Of a stretch of 64,000 bases of DNA, positions 1 to 12,058 are shown in pieces. Each line of letters starts with the position of its first letter. Position 1 is the stretch's first letter. Source of the DNA: Pseudomonas sp. 5P_3.1_Bac2 (GTDB lineage Bacteria > Pseudomonadota > Gammaproteobacteria > Pseudomonadales > Pseudomonadaceae); contig NZ_JANLNY010000002.1 of NCBI RefSeq assembly GCF_025465995.1, positions 244,633-308,632 of the forward strand, written 5' to 3'. The position numbers and the translations under genes were made by a program. The notes under the pieces are model-generated. The model was not told the DNA's origin and made no database searches. It was given only the letters and a program-made list of their open reading frames with translations.

Positions 1-837
1 CCTGAGCATGAGCAAATCTGCTTTGCCTACTTTGAACCCTACAGCCGTGCCCGCCACCAAAACCTGATCGAGGATGCGCGCACCCTGGCTGGTGCTGAGT
101 TGTTTGCCGTCGGTAAAAGTATTGAAGGCCGTGATATTGAGCTGCTGCGCATCAGCCGCAATGCGCAGGCGCAGCGCAAAATTTGGATCACGGCCCAGCA
201 GCACCCCGGCGAACACATGGCCGAATGGTTTATGCAGGGTTTGCTCGAGCGCTTGCAGTTAGAGGGGGATGACGAGCTGCATGCTTTGCTTGAGCAAGCG
301 GATTTTTATCTGGTACCGAATATGAACCCCGATGGTGCGTTCCATGGCCATCTACGGACCAACATGGCCGGCCAGGACCTTAACCGTGCTTGGCAGACTG
401 CCAGCCCTGAGCGCAGCCCTGAGGTGTACTTCGTTCAGCAGCAGATGCGCGCGGTGGGCGTTGACCTGTTTCTGGATATCCATGGTGACGAAGAAATCCC
501 CCATGTGTTTACCGCCGGTTGCTCGGGCAACCCAGGCTTTAGTCCGCGCTTAGCCAAGCTTGAGAGTGATTTTCAGCGTTTGTTGGTGGATCAAGGCGCC
601 GAGTTTCAAACCCTGTTTGGTTATACGCCGAATCAGTTTGGCGAGGCCAATACCAGTCTGGCGGCCAATGCGGTGGGCTTAGAGTTTGATTGCTTGGCGT
701 TGACCATCGAGATGCCATTTAAGGATCACGATGACCGACCCAATCCGAAGACCGGCTGGAGCGGTGCGCGCTCGAAACAGTTGGGGCAGGATGTGCTTAG
801 CGTATTGGCTGTGATGGTCGGTCAGTTGCGCGACTGA
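1..837 (+). CDS. M14 family zinc carboxypeptidase (5'-truncated by window edge)
   Basis: C-terminal part of a peptidase family M14 enzyme, a metallopeptidase removing C-terminal residues from peptides. The frame is open to the left edge; 278 residues are visible, and the cytosolic-carboxypeptidase-like relatives are longer, so the N-terminal portion is missing. Visible zinc ligands are the HxxE pair in HPGEH (His68 and Glu71 of the visible part) and His161 in DIHGDEE; Glu237 in TIEMPF is the likely catalytic base. No signal peptide can be judged because the start is absent. It converges on gcvT, with a terminator hairpin between them. The M14 family call is solid; the natural substrate cannot be read from sequence. 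Confidence 0.85.
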   Translation, partial: PEHEQICFAYFEPYSRARHQNLIEDARTLAGAELFAVGKSIEGRDIELLRISRNAQAQRKIWITAQQHPGEHMAEWFMQGLLERLQLEGDDELHALLEQADFYLVPNMNPDGAFHGHLRTNMAGQDLNRAWQTASPERSPEVYFVQQQMRAVGVDLFLDIHGDEEIPHVFTAGCSGNPGFSPRLAKLESDFQRLLVDQGAEFQTLFGYTPNQFGEANTSLAANAVGLEFDCLALTIEMPFKDHDDRPNPKTGWSGARSKQLGQDVLSVLAVMVGQLRD

Positions 838-852
838 GCCGAATGCTCCGAT

Positions 853-885
853 AAAACACTGCGCCGCTTAAACAGCGGCGCAGTG
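853..885 (-). terminator. Rho-independent terminator of the gcv cluster
   Basis: A perfect 12-bp stem (857-868 with 874-885, 5-nt loop) is flanked on its left by AAAA, which reads as a short U-run on the minus strand. It lies just beyond the gcvT stop, so it most likely ends the gcvH-gcvP-glyA-sdaA-gcvT transcript. The same hairpin may also protect the 3' end of the convergent peptidase mRNA. Confidence 0.65.
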
Positions 886-899
886 CCTAACAGGCCGGC

Positions 900-2024
900 T
901 TAGCCGCGATAGTAACGCTGCGGCACAAATGGGCTTTTTGCCACTTTCATCGCTACGCGCTTGCCGCGCACGATGGCCCACACGTCGCTGTCCAGCGCGT
1001 TATGGGCGGTTTGCACATAGCCCATGGCCACGGGGGCGCCGAGGGTTGGGCCAAAGCCACCGCTGGTCACGACGCCAATCACCTGGCCGTCGGCATCGAC
1101 AATTTCGGCACCTTCACGCACCGGCACCCGCTCTTGCGGCAGCAGGCCCACGCGCTTGCTGGCCACGCCTTGTTGTTGCTGGGCGAAGATCTGCTCGGCG
1201 CCGGGGAAGCCGCCGGCACGGGCGCCATCCGCGCGACGCGCCTTGGAGATGGCCCACAGCAGGCTGGCTTCGATCGGTGTGGTGCTGCTGCTCATGTCGT
1301 GGCCATAGAGGCACAGACCGGCTTCCAGGCGCAGCGAGTCCCGCGCGCCAAGGCCAATGGCCTGCACTTCGGGTTCGGCCAGCAGGCGGCGGGCCAGGGT
1401 TTCGGCTTGCGCGTTAGGCACGGAGATTTCAAAACCATCTTCGCCGGTGTAACCCGAGCGGCTGACGTAGCAGTCCACATCCAGCAGGCGCACGGGGGCG
1501 AACTGCATGAAGGTCATTTTGGCCACTTCAGGTGCCAGGCGGCTGAGCACGGTCACCGCTTGCGGGCCTTGCAGGGCGAGCAGGGCGCGGCTCTCGAACA
1601 GGCTTTCGATCTGGCACTGGTCGCCGATGTGTTGTTGCAGGTGAGCCAGGTCCTGATCTTTACAGGCGGCGTTGACCACCAAGAACAGGGTGTCGTTGCC
1701 CAGGTTGGCGACCATCAGGTCATCGAGGATGCCGCCCTGGGCATCGGTGAACATGGCGTAGCGCTGCATGCCCACGGGCAGGTCGAGGATGTCGACCGGC
1801 ACCAGGGTTTCCAGGGCCTTGGCTGCGCCTGCACCACGCAGCACGATCTGGCCCATGTGCGACACGTCGAACAGGCCGGCTTGCTCGCGGCTGTGCAGGT
1901 GTTCTTTCATCACGCCCAGGGGGTACTGCACTGGCATGTCGTAGCCGGCGAAAGGCACCATGCGTGCGCCGAGTTCTAGGTGCAGGGCATGCAGCGGGGT
2001 TTTCGCCAGGTTTTCGGTGGTCAT
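900..2024 (-). CDS. gcvT: Glycine cleavage system T protein (aminomethyltransferase)
   Basis: T protein of the glycine cleavage complex: it transfers the methylene group from the aminomethyl-lipoyl arm of H protein to tetrahydrofolate and releases ammonia. It is 374 residues, normal for the family, and begins MTTENLAKTPL. I chose the ATG at 2024 because a GGAG Shine-Dalgarno lies 6 nt upstream; an in-frame TTG at 2036 would place that site inside the gene. GcvT landmarks include the MVPFAGYDMPVQYP segment near the N-terminus, the LFDVSHMGQ motif and the SGYTGEDGFEIS motif. It is the last gene of the cluster, separated from sdaA by about 80 nt containing a hairpin. Confidence 0.95.
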   Translation of the reverse strand: MTTENLAKTPLHALHLELGARMVPFAGYDMPVQYPLGVMKEHLHSREQAGLFDVSHMGQIVLRGAGAAKALETLVPVDILDLPVGMQRYAMFTDAQGGILDDLMVANLGNDTLFLVVNAACKDQDLAHLQQHIGDQCQIESLFESRALLALQGPQAVTVLSRLAPEVAKMTFMQFAPVRLLDVDCYVSRSGYTGEDGFEISVPNAQAETLARRLLAEPEVQAIGLGARDSLRLEAGLCLYGHDMSSSTTPIEASLLWAISKARRADGARAGGFPGAEQIFAQQQQGVASKRVGLLPQERVPVREGAEIVDADGQVIGVVTSGGFGPTLGAPVAMGYVQTAHNALDSDVWAIVRGKRVAMKVAKSPFVPQRYYRG

Positions 2025-2057
2025 GCGCTTCTCCAAAGTGCTGAGTGATTAGCTTGC

Positions 2058-2082
2058 GCCGCACGCAACTGACGCGTGCGGC
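2058..2082 (-). other. Intercistronic hairpin between sdaA and gcvT
   Basis: A 9-bp GC-rich perfect stem (2058-2066 with 2074-2082, 7-nt loop) sits in the gap between sdaA and gcvT. There is no U-run, so it is more likely an mRNA processing or stability element, or a weak attenuator, than a full terminator. Function is inferred only from position. Confidence 0.4.
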
Positions 2083-2106
2083 AAGGGTTGTGGATGGAAA
2101 CCGCGA

Positions 2107-3483
<1,377 letters not shown>

Positions 3484-3499
3484 ATTGGACTCCATAAGC

Positions 3500-3520
3500 G
3501 GCCGGCCTTATGGGCCGGCC
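3500..3520 (-). other. GC-rich hairpin just upstream of sdaA
   Basis: Two copies of the self-complementary octamer GGCCGGCC (3500-3507 and 3513-3520) with a 5-nt spacer form a very stable stem about 17 nt before the sdaA start codon. It could influence sdaA translation or be an intercistronic processing site. No U-run follows, so a terminator is unlikely. Confidence 0.35.
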
Positions 3521-3568
3521 TGACGCGGGGCAGTGGATAACCGCCGGCGCGCGATAACAAGGTCTGAC

Positions 3569-4822
3569 TCAGGCGGCGTAAACCGGGAAGGTGCGGCACA
3601 GATCGCTGACCTGACCGCGTACACGGCTGATCACTTCCGGGTTGTCGATTTCATCGAGAATGTCGCAGATCCAGCCGGCCAGCTCGCGGCATTCGCCTTC
3701 TTTAAAACCGCGAGTGGTCACCGCCGGAGTACCGATGCGGATGCCCGAGGTGACGAAGGGGGACTGCGGGTCATTCGGCACGGCGTTCTTGTTGACGGTG
3801 ATATGGGCGTCGCCCAACGCCGCGTCAGCAGCCTTGCCGGTGAGGCCCTGCTTAACCAGACTGATCAGCATCAGGTGGTTGTCAGTGCCACCGGAAACCA
3901 CGTCGTAGCCGCGCCCGACAAACACCTCGGCCATGGCGCGGGCGTTGTTGATCACCTGCTGTTGATAGGTTTTGAAGCTGGGCTCCAGTGCCTCTTTAAA
4001 GCACACGGCTTTGCCGGCGATCACGTGCATCAGCGGACCGCCTTGGGCACCGGGGAATACCGCCGAGTTGAGCTTCTTCTCGATCTCTTCGTTGGCCTTG
4101 GCCAGGATCAGACCACCCCGTGGACCGCGCAGGGTTTTGTGGGTGGTGGTGGTGACCACATCAGCGAAGGGAATCGGGTTGGGGTACAGACCGGCTGCCA
4201 CCAAGCCCGCGACGTGGGCCATATCGACAAACAGCAGCGCGCCGACTTTATCGGTAATGGCGCGGAAACGCGCGAAGTCGAGGGTGCGCGAGTAGGCCGA
4301 GAAGCCGGCGACGATCATCTTCGGCTGATGCTCAACGGCCAAGCGCTCAACTTCGTCGTAGTCGATCAAACCTTGCTCGTCGATGCCGTATTGCACCGCG
4401 TGGTACAGCTTGCCCGAGGACGACACCTTGGCGCCGTGGGTCAGGTGGCCGCCGTGGGCCAGGCTCATACCGAGAATGGTGTCGCCGGCATTGAGCAGGG
4501 CCAGGTACACCGCGCTGTTGGCCGAGGAGCCGGAGTGCGGCTGGACGTTGGCGTAGTCAGCGCCGAACAACTGCTTGGCGCGCTCGATGGCCAGCTGTTC
4601 GACCTTATCCACATGCTCGCAGCCACCGTAGTAACGCTTGCCCGGATAGCCTTCGGCGTACTTGTTGGTCAGGCCGCTGCCTTGCGCTTGCATGACGCGC
4701 TGGCTGCAATAGTTTTCCGAGGCAATCAGCTCGATATGGTCTTCCTGACGCAGCTCTTCGGCGTTAATCGCGGCGAGCAGGGCGTCGTCGTAACCTTGCA
4801 GTTGATCGTGCTTGCTGAACAT
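3569..4822 (-). CDS. glyA: Serine hydroxymethyltransferase
   Basis: PLP enzyme interconverting serine plus tetrahydrofolate with glycine plus 5,10-methylene-THF. The product has 417 residues, standard for bacterial SHMT, and starts [13 protein letters not shown]. The PLP lysine is Lys229 in [13 protein letters not shown]; the LIASENY and [15 protein letters not shown] motifs are intact. The ATG at 4822 has GGGAG 6 nt upstream; a longer in-frame ATG at 4837 would swallow that site. Its place between gcvP and sdaA means the methylene-THF made by glycine cleavage can be used at once to turn a second glycine into serine. Pseudomonads usually have another glyA elsewhere; this would be the copy dedicated to glycine use. 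Confidence 0.96.
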   Translation of the reverse strand: MFSKHDQLQGYDDALLAAINAEELRQEDHIELIASENYCSQRVMQAQGSGLTNKYAEGYPGKRYYGGCEHVDKVEQLAIERAKQLFGADYANVQPHSGSSANSAVYLALLNAGDTILGMSLAHGGHLTHGAKVSSSGKLYHAVQYGIDEQGLIDYDEVERLAVEHQPKMIVAGFSAYSRTLDFARFRAITDKVGALLFVDMAHVAGLVAAGLYPNPIPFADVVTTTTHKTLRGPRGGLILAKANEEIEKKLNSAVFPGAQGGPLMHVIAGKAVCFKEALEPSFKTYQQQVINNARAMAEVFVGRGYDVVSGGTDNHLMLISLVKQGLTGKAADAALGDAHITVNKNAVPNDPQSPFVTSGIRIGTPAVTTRGFKEGECRELAGWICDILDEIDNPEVISRVRGQVSDLCRTFPVYAA

Positions 4823-4963
4823 AGGTCGCTCCCTCATGGGTTATTCGGGCGGATACGGCGGACCCGCCCCGTTGAGGGGTGAGTCAAAATTCTGGGGTGA
4901 TACCCGCTTAGGCGGGCCAGCCGGTTGGGCAAGCCGCACCTAAGTGGTTAGCTCGCGCAGGCC

Positions 4964-7816
<2,853 letters not shown>

Positions 7817-7825
7817 GACTGGGTC

Positions 7826-8209
7826 TCAGGCGTCGGCGTTGGCGTTTAACAGGCGGTCGTAACCGGCTTGGTCGAGCAGGCCGTCGATAGCGCTGGCCTC
7901 GGTTGGGCGGAAGCGGAAGAACCAGCCTTTACCCAGTGGATCCGCATTGACCAGCTCGGGGCTGGCTTCCAGCTCAGGGTTGATTTCTACCACTTCACCG
8001 TCCAGCGGCATGGTGATGTTGCTAGCAGCTTTGACCGATTCCAGCACGGCGACTTCATCGCCGGCGCCATAGCTCTGCGTTTCTGGCAGTTGCACAAACA
8101 CTACGTCACCCAAGGCCTCTTGGGCGTAAGCAGTGATGCCCACGGTAACCAGACCATCGGCATCGGCGCGCAGCCATTCGTGCTCAACAGTAAAACGCAA
8201 TTCGCTCAT
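7826..8209 (-). CDS. gcvH: Glycine cleavage system H protein
   Basis: Lipoyl carrier protein that shuttles the aminomethyl intermediate between P, T and L proteins. The 127-residue product starts MSELRFTVEHEWLR; the lipoylated lysine is Lys60 in the ESVKAAS motif, preceded by the usual GDVVFVQLP strand. It is the first gene of the cluster gcvH-gcvP-glyA-sdaA-gcvT. Transcription probably starts near 8287 from the sigma-54-type promoter at 8297-8312, about 80 nt ahead of the ATG. The L protein (lipoamide dehydrogenase) is not in this window and is usually shared with other complexes. Confidence 0.96.
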   Translation of the reverse strand: MSELRFTVEHEWLRADADGLVTVGITAYAQEALGDVVFVQLPETQSYGAGDEVAVLESVKAASNITMPLDGEVVEINPELEASPELVNADPLGKGWFFRFRPTEASAIDGLLDQAGYDRLLNANADA

Positions 8210-8296
8210 AGCAGTTCCTTAGTAGTGGCTCGCCCAGTTGGCCAGGCGGTGTGCTGATGTCCGGTCAATGTGGCGGACAACGAATCCAATACCCTT

Positions 8297-8312
8297 AGCA
8301 AGGTAGGTGCCA
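8297..8312 (-). promoter_or_regulatory. Sigma-54 (-24/-12) promoter of the gcvH cluster
   Basis: On the minus strand the sequence reads TGGCAC-N5-TTGCT, with exactly 10 nt between the invariant GG and GC. This matches the RpoN consensus TGGCACG-N4-TTGCW apart from one non-core base. It points at gcvH 88 nt away. Sigma-54 control of this cluster by the TyrR-like activator GcsR is established in Pseudomonas aeruginosa, so promoter type and gene content agree. Confidence 0.8.
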
Positions 8313-8377
8313 TTATGCTTTGTCCCAGAAAAATCAATGGTTTAGCTTTGTTTTGCGGTTACTTACTCAGTGCGCTT

Positions 8378-8395
8378 CGTAACGATTTCGATACG
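8378..8395. promoter_or_regulatory. Candidate enhancer-binding site A (TyrR-box-like palindrome)
   Basis: Imperfect 18-bp palindrome CGTAACGATTTCGATACG with 6-N6-6 architecture (CGTAAC / GATACG, 5 of 6 positions symmetric), the geometry of TyrR boxes. It lies about 66-98 bp upstream of the sigma-54 promoter, where enhancer-binding activators sit. Assignment to a GcsR-like activator is inference. Confidence 0.45.
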
Positions 8396-8457
8396 CTTGG
8401 GTAGGGTTGGACTTGAGGTCGTCAGGCAAAGGCGCAGAGGTCGCGGGTTGAATGCTT

Positions 8458-8475
8458 TGTGTCGCTTTCGATACG
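8458..8475. promoter_or_regulatory. Candidate enhancer-binding site B
   Basis: 18-bp site TGTGTCGCTTTCGATACG sharing the right arm GATACG with site A; the left arm is degenerate (4 of 6). It is followed after one base by site C, so B and C form a tandem pair with centres 19 bp apart. Individually weak; the repeat of GATACG at three sites is the main support. Confidence 0.4.
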
Positions 8476-8476
8476 G

Positions 8477-8494
8477 TGTATTGAAAATGATACG
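8477..8494. promoter_or_regulatory. Candidate enhancer-binding site C
   Basis: 18-bp site TGTATTGAAAATGATACG, right arm GATACG, left arm 4 of 6 symmetric. It lies directly next to site B. Together with site A it would give three upstream activator sites within 210 bp of the gcvH promoter. The gene-free interval 8210-8722 otherwise holds only the divergent leader of the DUF1302 gene; no other gene is seen in it. Confidence 0.4.
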
Positions 8495-8722
8495 AGTGAT
8501 GGCGTTATGGTCATAAATCCTGTTTTGGGTGAGGTAGGGCTTATTCATCACAGCCATAAAGCATTATTGCTTTGACCCATGCAGCCCCCGCCGTGGGCCG
8601 CTGTAGAGCCTGATTCACTCTTTGGAATGAAGCGCAAATACCTCTTTCGGGCGCTTAACCCTCTGGCGCGTCGTGGTTAGTTTGGCCTTTCAACACGAAA
8701 CCACGCTCTCCAGGAGTGCCGC

Positions 8723-10498
8723 ATGACAACAACAAAAAGACATGCCACCTTGCAGCCCAGCGTATTGGCGTTCGCCATTTCGCTGATCTGCGCTGCGCCT
8801 GTCCAGGCCGTTCAATTCAATCTGGGTGAGGTCGAAGTGCAGTTCGACTCCGCACTGTCCGTGGGCGCTAGTTGGGGGCTGCGTGGGGCAGACCCGGACT
8901 TGGTCGGCACCCGCAACGGCGGCAAGGCCTCTTCGCAAACCAGTGACGATGGCCGGCTGAACTTCAAAAAGGGTGAAACCTTTTCCAAGATCTTTAAGGG
9001 TATCCACGACCTGGAGCTGAAGTACGGCGACAGCGGCGTATTTATCCGCGGTAAATACTGGTACGACTTCGAAACCAAAGACGAAAGTCGTCTGCTCTAT
9101 GACATCGACGATCACAACCGCAAAACCGCCGCGCAATCCTCGGGTGCGGAAATCCTCGATGCCTTCGTCTATCACAACTACAGCATCGCTGGTTTGCCCG
9201 GCAGTGTGCGCGTCGGTAAACAGGTGGTGAGCTGGGGCGAGAGCACCTTTATCGGCAACTCAATCAACACCATCAACCCCATCGACGTGGCCGCTTTCCG
9301 CCGTCCTGGCGCGGAAATTAAAGAGGGTTTGATTCCGGTCAACATGCTCTATGTCTCGCAAAGCCTGACCGACAGCCTGAGCATGGAAGCCTTCTACCAG
9401 TTGGAGTGGGATCAGACCGTGGTGGATAACTGCGGTACGTTCTTCGCCGGCTCCGACACCGCTGCCGATGGCTGTGATGATCGTCTCGCGGTGTTTGGTG
9501 CCGATGTGGCGCCTGGGCTTTCGAACAATACCGGCGCGCCGGGCAACCCGATCTATGTCCCCCGTGCCGGCGATCGTGATGCCCGTGACAGCGGTCAGTT
9601 CGGCGTGGCCCTGCGCTGGTTTGCCGAGTCGCTGAATGACACCGAGTTCGGCCTGTACGCCATGAACTACCACAGCCGCATGCCGAGCGGCAGCTTTAGC
9701 GTCAGCACCCGGCCTTCGGCGAGCTTTATTCCCGGTGCCCCTTACGCCAGTTACTTCCTCGAATACCCAGAGGATATTCGTCTGTATGGCTTGAGCTTCC
9801 AGACCAATATCGAAGGCGTGGCCGTGGCCGGTGAGCTGAGTTATCGGCCGAATATGCCGCTGTCGCTTAACTCCACCGACCTGACCTTCGGCTCCTTGGG
9901 CCTGCCGTTCTCGCCGGTGTTCACCAGTGGCTCCGCGCAAAACGTACCCGGTGCCTATATCAAAGGTTACGAGCGCAAACCGGTCACCCAAGGGCAAATC
10001 TCGGCGGTGAAGTTTTTCGATCGGGTTCTCGGTGCCAGCCGTCTGACCTTGGTCGGTGAGGTGGGCTACAACCACATCAGCGGTATCAGTAACGACCTCG
10101 GCGACCTGCGCTTTGGCCGCGATGCGGTGTATGGCATGGGTGAGTTGCCGGTGCCGGCGAGCATCTGTACTGGCAGTTTGAACGCGGCCAAACCGTCGGA
10201 ATGTAACTCCCATGGCTTCTACACCAGCAGCTCCTGGGGTTATCGCGCGCGCGCCAACCTGGACTACAACAACGTGTTTGCCGGCATCAACCTAAGCCCA
10301 AGTGTGGCCTGGTCGCACGACGTTGACGGTTACGGGCCGAACTTCACCGAAGGCAGCAAGGCCATCAGCCTGGGTCTTAACGCGGACTACAAAAACACCT
10401 ACAGCGCCAGCCTCAGCTACACCGACTTTTTTGGCGGTGACTACAACACCAGCGTCGACCGTGACTTCGTGGCGCTGAGCTTCGGTGTGAACTTCTGA
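8723..10498 (+). CDS. DUF1302 family outer-envelope protein
   Basis: 591-residue exported protein of the DUF1302 family, whose members are predicted outer-membrane or periplasmic proteins, abundant in Pseudomonas and often beside DUF1329 genes. Biochemical function is not established. An N-terminal signal peptide (hydrophobic core LAFAISLICAAPVQA, cleavage likely after residue 29-30) leads into alternating, aromatic-rich segments typical of beta-barrels, ending in FVALSFGVNF with a C-terminal Phe as in outer-membrane proteins. An AGGAG-like site (CCAGGAG) precedes the ATG. The DUF1329 gene follows after 29 nt, so they form an operon ended by the hairpin at 11933. A role in envelope lipid or hydrophobic-substrate handling is often suggested and is only inference here. 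Confidence 0.85.
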   Translation: MTTTKRHATLQPSVLAFAISLICAAPVQAVQFNLGEVEVQFDSALSVGASWGLRGADPDLVGTRNGGKASSQTSDDGRLNFKKGETFSKIFKGIHDLELKYGDSGVFIRGKYWYDFETKDESRLLYDIDDHNRKTAAQSSGAEILDAFVYHNYSIAGLPGSVRVGKQVVSWGESTFIGNSINTINPIDVAAFRRPGAEIKEGLIPVNMLYVSQSLTDSLSMEAFYQLEWDQTVVDNCGTFFAGSDTAADGCDDRLAVFGADVAPGLSNNTGAPGNPIYVPRAGDRDARDSGQFGVALRWFAESLNDTEFGLYAMNYHSRMPSGSFSVSTRPSASFIPGAPYASYFLEYPEDIRLYGLSFQTNIEGVAVAGELSYRPNMPLSLNSTDLTFGSLGLPFSPVFTSGSAQNVPGAYIKGYERKPVTQGQISAVKFFDRVLGASRLTLVGEVGYNHISGISNDLGDLRFGRDAVYGMGELPVPASICTGSLNAAKPSECNSHGFYTSSSWGYRARANLDYNNVFAGINLSPSVAWSHDVDGYGPNFTEGSKAISLGLNADYKNTYSASLSYTDFFGGDYNTSVDRDFVALSFGVNF

Positions 10499-10527
10499 TC
10501 AACGCAGTGCTAAAGGATTTTTCCAGT

Positions 10528-11898
10528 ATGAAAAACACAAACATCCTGCAAGCGGCAGCGCTGTCCCTGAGTCTGTTGGCGGGTAGCGTGATGGCGGCCG
10601 TCAGCGAGCAAGAAGCCGCGCAATTGGGCGTCACCCTGACCCCGCTGGGCGCCGAGATGGCGGGCAATGCTGATGGCAGCATCCCAGCCTGGACCGGCGG
10701 CCTCAGCACCACGGCCGCGGCAGTCGACAGCAAAGGCTTCCTGGCCGATCCGTTCGCCGCCGAGCAGCCGCTGTTCACCATCACCGCTGCCAACCTTGAG
10801 CAGTACCAAAGCAAGCTGTCGCCGGGCCAAGTGGCGCTGTTTAAGCGTTATCCAGAGAGCTACAAAATCCCTGTGTATCCGAGCCATCGCACGGCCGCTG
10901 TGCCTGATGCGATCTACGCTGCTGCGAAAACCAGCGCACTGAAAACCTCCGCAGTGGATGGCGGTAACGGCCTGCGTAACTTTAACGACAGCCGCTATTA
11001 CGCCTTCCCCATTCCTAAGGATGGCATCGAGGTGGTGTGGAACCACATCACTCGCTATCACGGCGGTAACACCCGGCGCACCGTGGCCCAGGCCACGCCG
11101 CAGGTGAACGGCTCGTACAGCTTGGTGCGGTTTGAAGACGAGGTGGCCTATCCGGCCGAGATGAGCGATCGTGAGCCCGGCAAAGGCGAGAACGTGCTGC
11201 TGTACTTCAAGCAGCGAGTGACAGCGCCGTCGCGTCTGGCCGGTAACGTGCTGCTGGTGCACGAAACCATCGACCAGGTGAAGGAACCGCGCTTGGCGTG
11301 GATCTACAACGCTGGCCAGCGCCGTGTGCGTCGTGCACCGCAGGTGGCCTATGACGGTCCAGGCACTGCTGCCGATGGCATGCGCACCGCCGATAACTTC
11401 GACATGTTCTCTGGGGCGCCGGATCGTTACGACTGGCAGTTGATCGGCAAGAAGGAGCTGTACATCCCGTACAACAGCTTCAAGCTCGACTCACCCAACC
11501 TGAAGTACGACGACATCATCCGCGCCGGCCATATCAACCAAGACCACACTCGCTATGAGCTGCACCGGGTGTGGGAAGTGGTTGCCACCTTGAAGAAAGG
11601 TGAGCGGCATATCTACGCCAAGCGGCATATGTATTTCGATGAGGATACCTGGCAGCTGTCGTTGGTCGATCACTACGATGGGCGCGGTCAACTCTGGCGC
11701 GTGGCGGAAGGGCACGCCCAGCAGTACTTCAACCACAAAGTGCCGGGCTACACCTTGGAAGCCCTGTATGACTTGGTCGCTGGCCGCTATCTGGCGCTGG
11801 GGATGAAGAACGAAGAACGCTCGGCCTATAACTTCGGTTTCAAGGCCAGTAGCGTCGACTACACCCCAGCCGCGCTGCGTAACACCGGCGTGCGCTGA
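10528..11898 (+). CDS. DUF1329 family periplasmic protein
   Basis: 456-residue member of the DUF1329 family, secreted proteins with a LolA/LolB-like fold that usually accompany DUF1302 proteins. The signal peptide is clear from MKNTNILQAAALSLSLLAG to an AxA-type site near residue 22 (GSVMAA). A start at 10507 would bury this signal, so the ATG at 10528 is preferred; AAAGGA lies 10 nt upstream. The family pattern ...AWTGG... near the mature N-terminus and RRVRRAPQVAYD in the middle are intact. In other Pseudomonas loci the pair is joined by an MMPL/RND exporter and a BNR-repeat protein; neither is present here. The partner is the preceding gene, and a LuxR regulator follows on the same strand. 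Confidence 0.85.
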   Translation: MKNTNILQAAALSLSLLAGSVMAAVSEQEAAQLGVTLTPLGAEMAGNADGSIPAWTGGLSTTAAAVDSKGFLADPFAAEQPLFTITAANLEQYQSKLSPGQVALFKRYPESYKIPVYPSHRTAAVPDAIYAAAKTSALKTSAVDGGNGLRNFNDSRYYAFPIPKDGIEVVWNHITRYHGGNTRRTVAQATPQVNGSYSLVRFEDEVAYPAEMSDREPGKGENVLLYFKQRVTAPSRLAGNVLLVHETIDQVKEPRLAWIYNAGQRRVRRAPQVAYDGPGTAADGMRTADNFDMFSGAPDRYDWQLIGKKELYIPYNSFKLDSPNLKYDDIIRAGHINQDHTRYELHRVWEVVATLKKGERHIYAKRHMYFDEDTWQLSLVDHYDGRGQLWRVAEGHAQQYFNHKVPGYTLEALYDLVAGRYLALGMKNEERSAYNFGFKASSVDYTPAALRNTGVR

Positions 11899-11932
11899 GG
11901 GCGTAACGAGCAATCCCTTGCATCGTGATTTG

Positions 11933-11956
11933 AGCGGCCTACGGGCCGCTTTTTTT
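11933..11956 (+). terminator. Rho-independent terminator after the DUF1302/DUF1329 operon
   Basis: Stem AGCGGCC / GGCCGCT with a 3-4 nt loop followed by a run of seven T. It lies 34 nt after the DUF1329 stop and separates that operon from the LuxR regulator gene. Confidence 0.85.
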
Positions 11957-12058
11957 ATGGGCCGCAATCAGTTGCGGCAATAGCGTTGCGCCATAACTTA
12001 CTTGAGGGGTAGCCTAGGGGTATTCGGTTCCGCACAAAAACTATCAGAACGAGCCGTT

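Noticed and set aside
3533..4882. 449-codon plus-strand frame opposite glyA
   Set aside because: Shadow of glyA, whose minus-strand frame has all SHMT motifs and a proper start.
8363..8557. 64-codon minus-strand frame upstream of gcvH
   Set aside because: Overlies the proposed activator sites, lacks a ribosome site and has no recognisable features.
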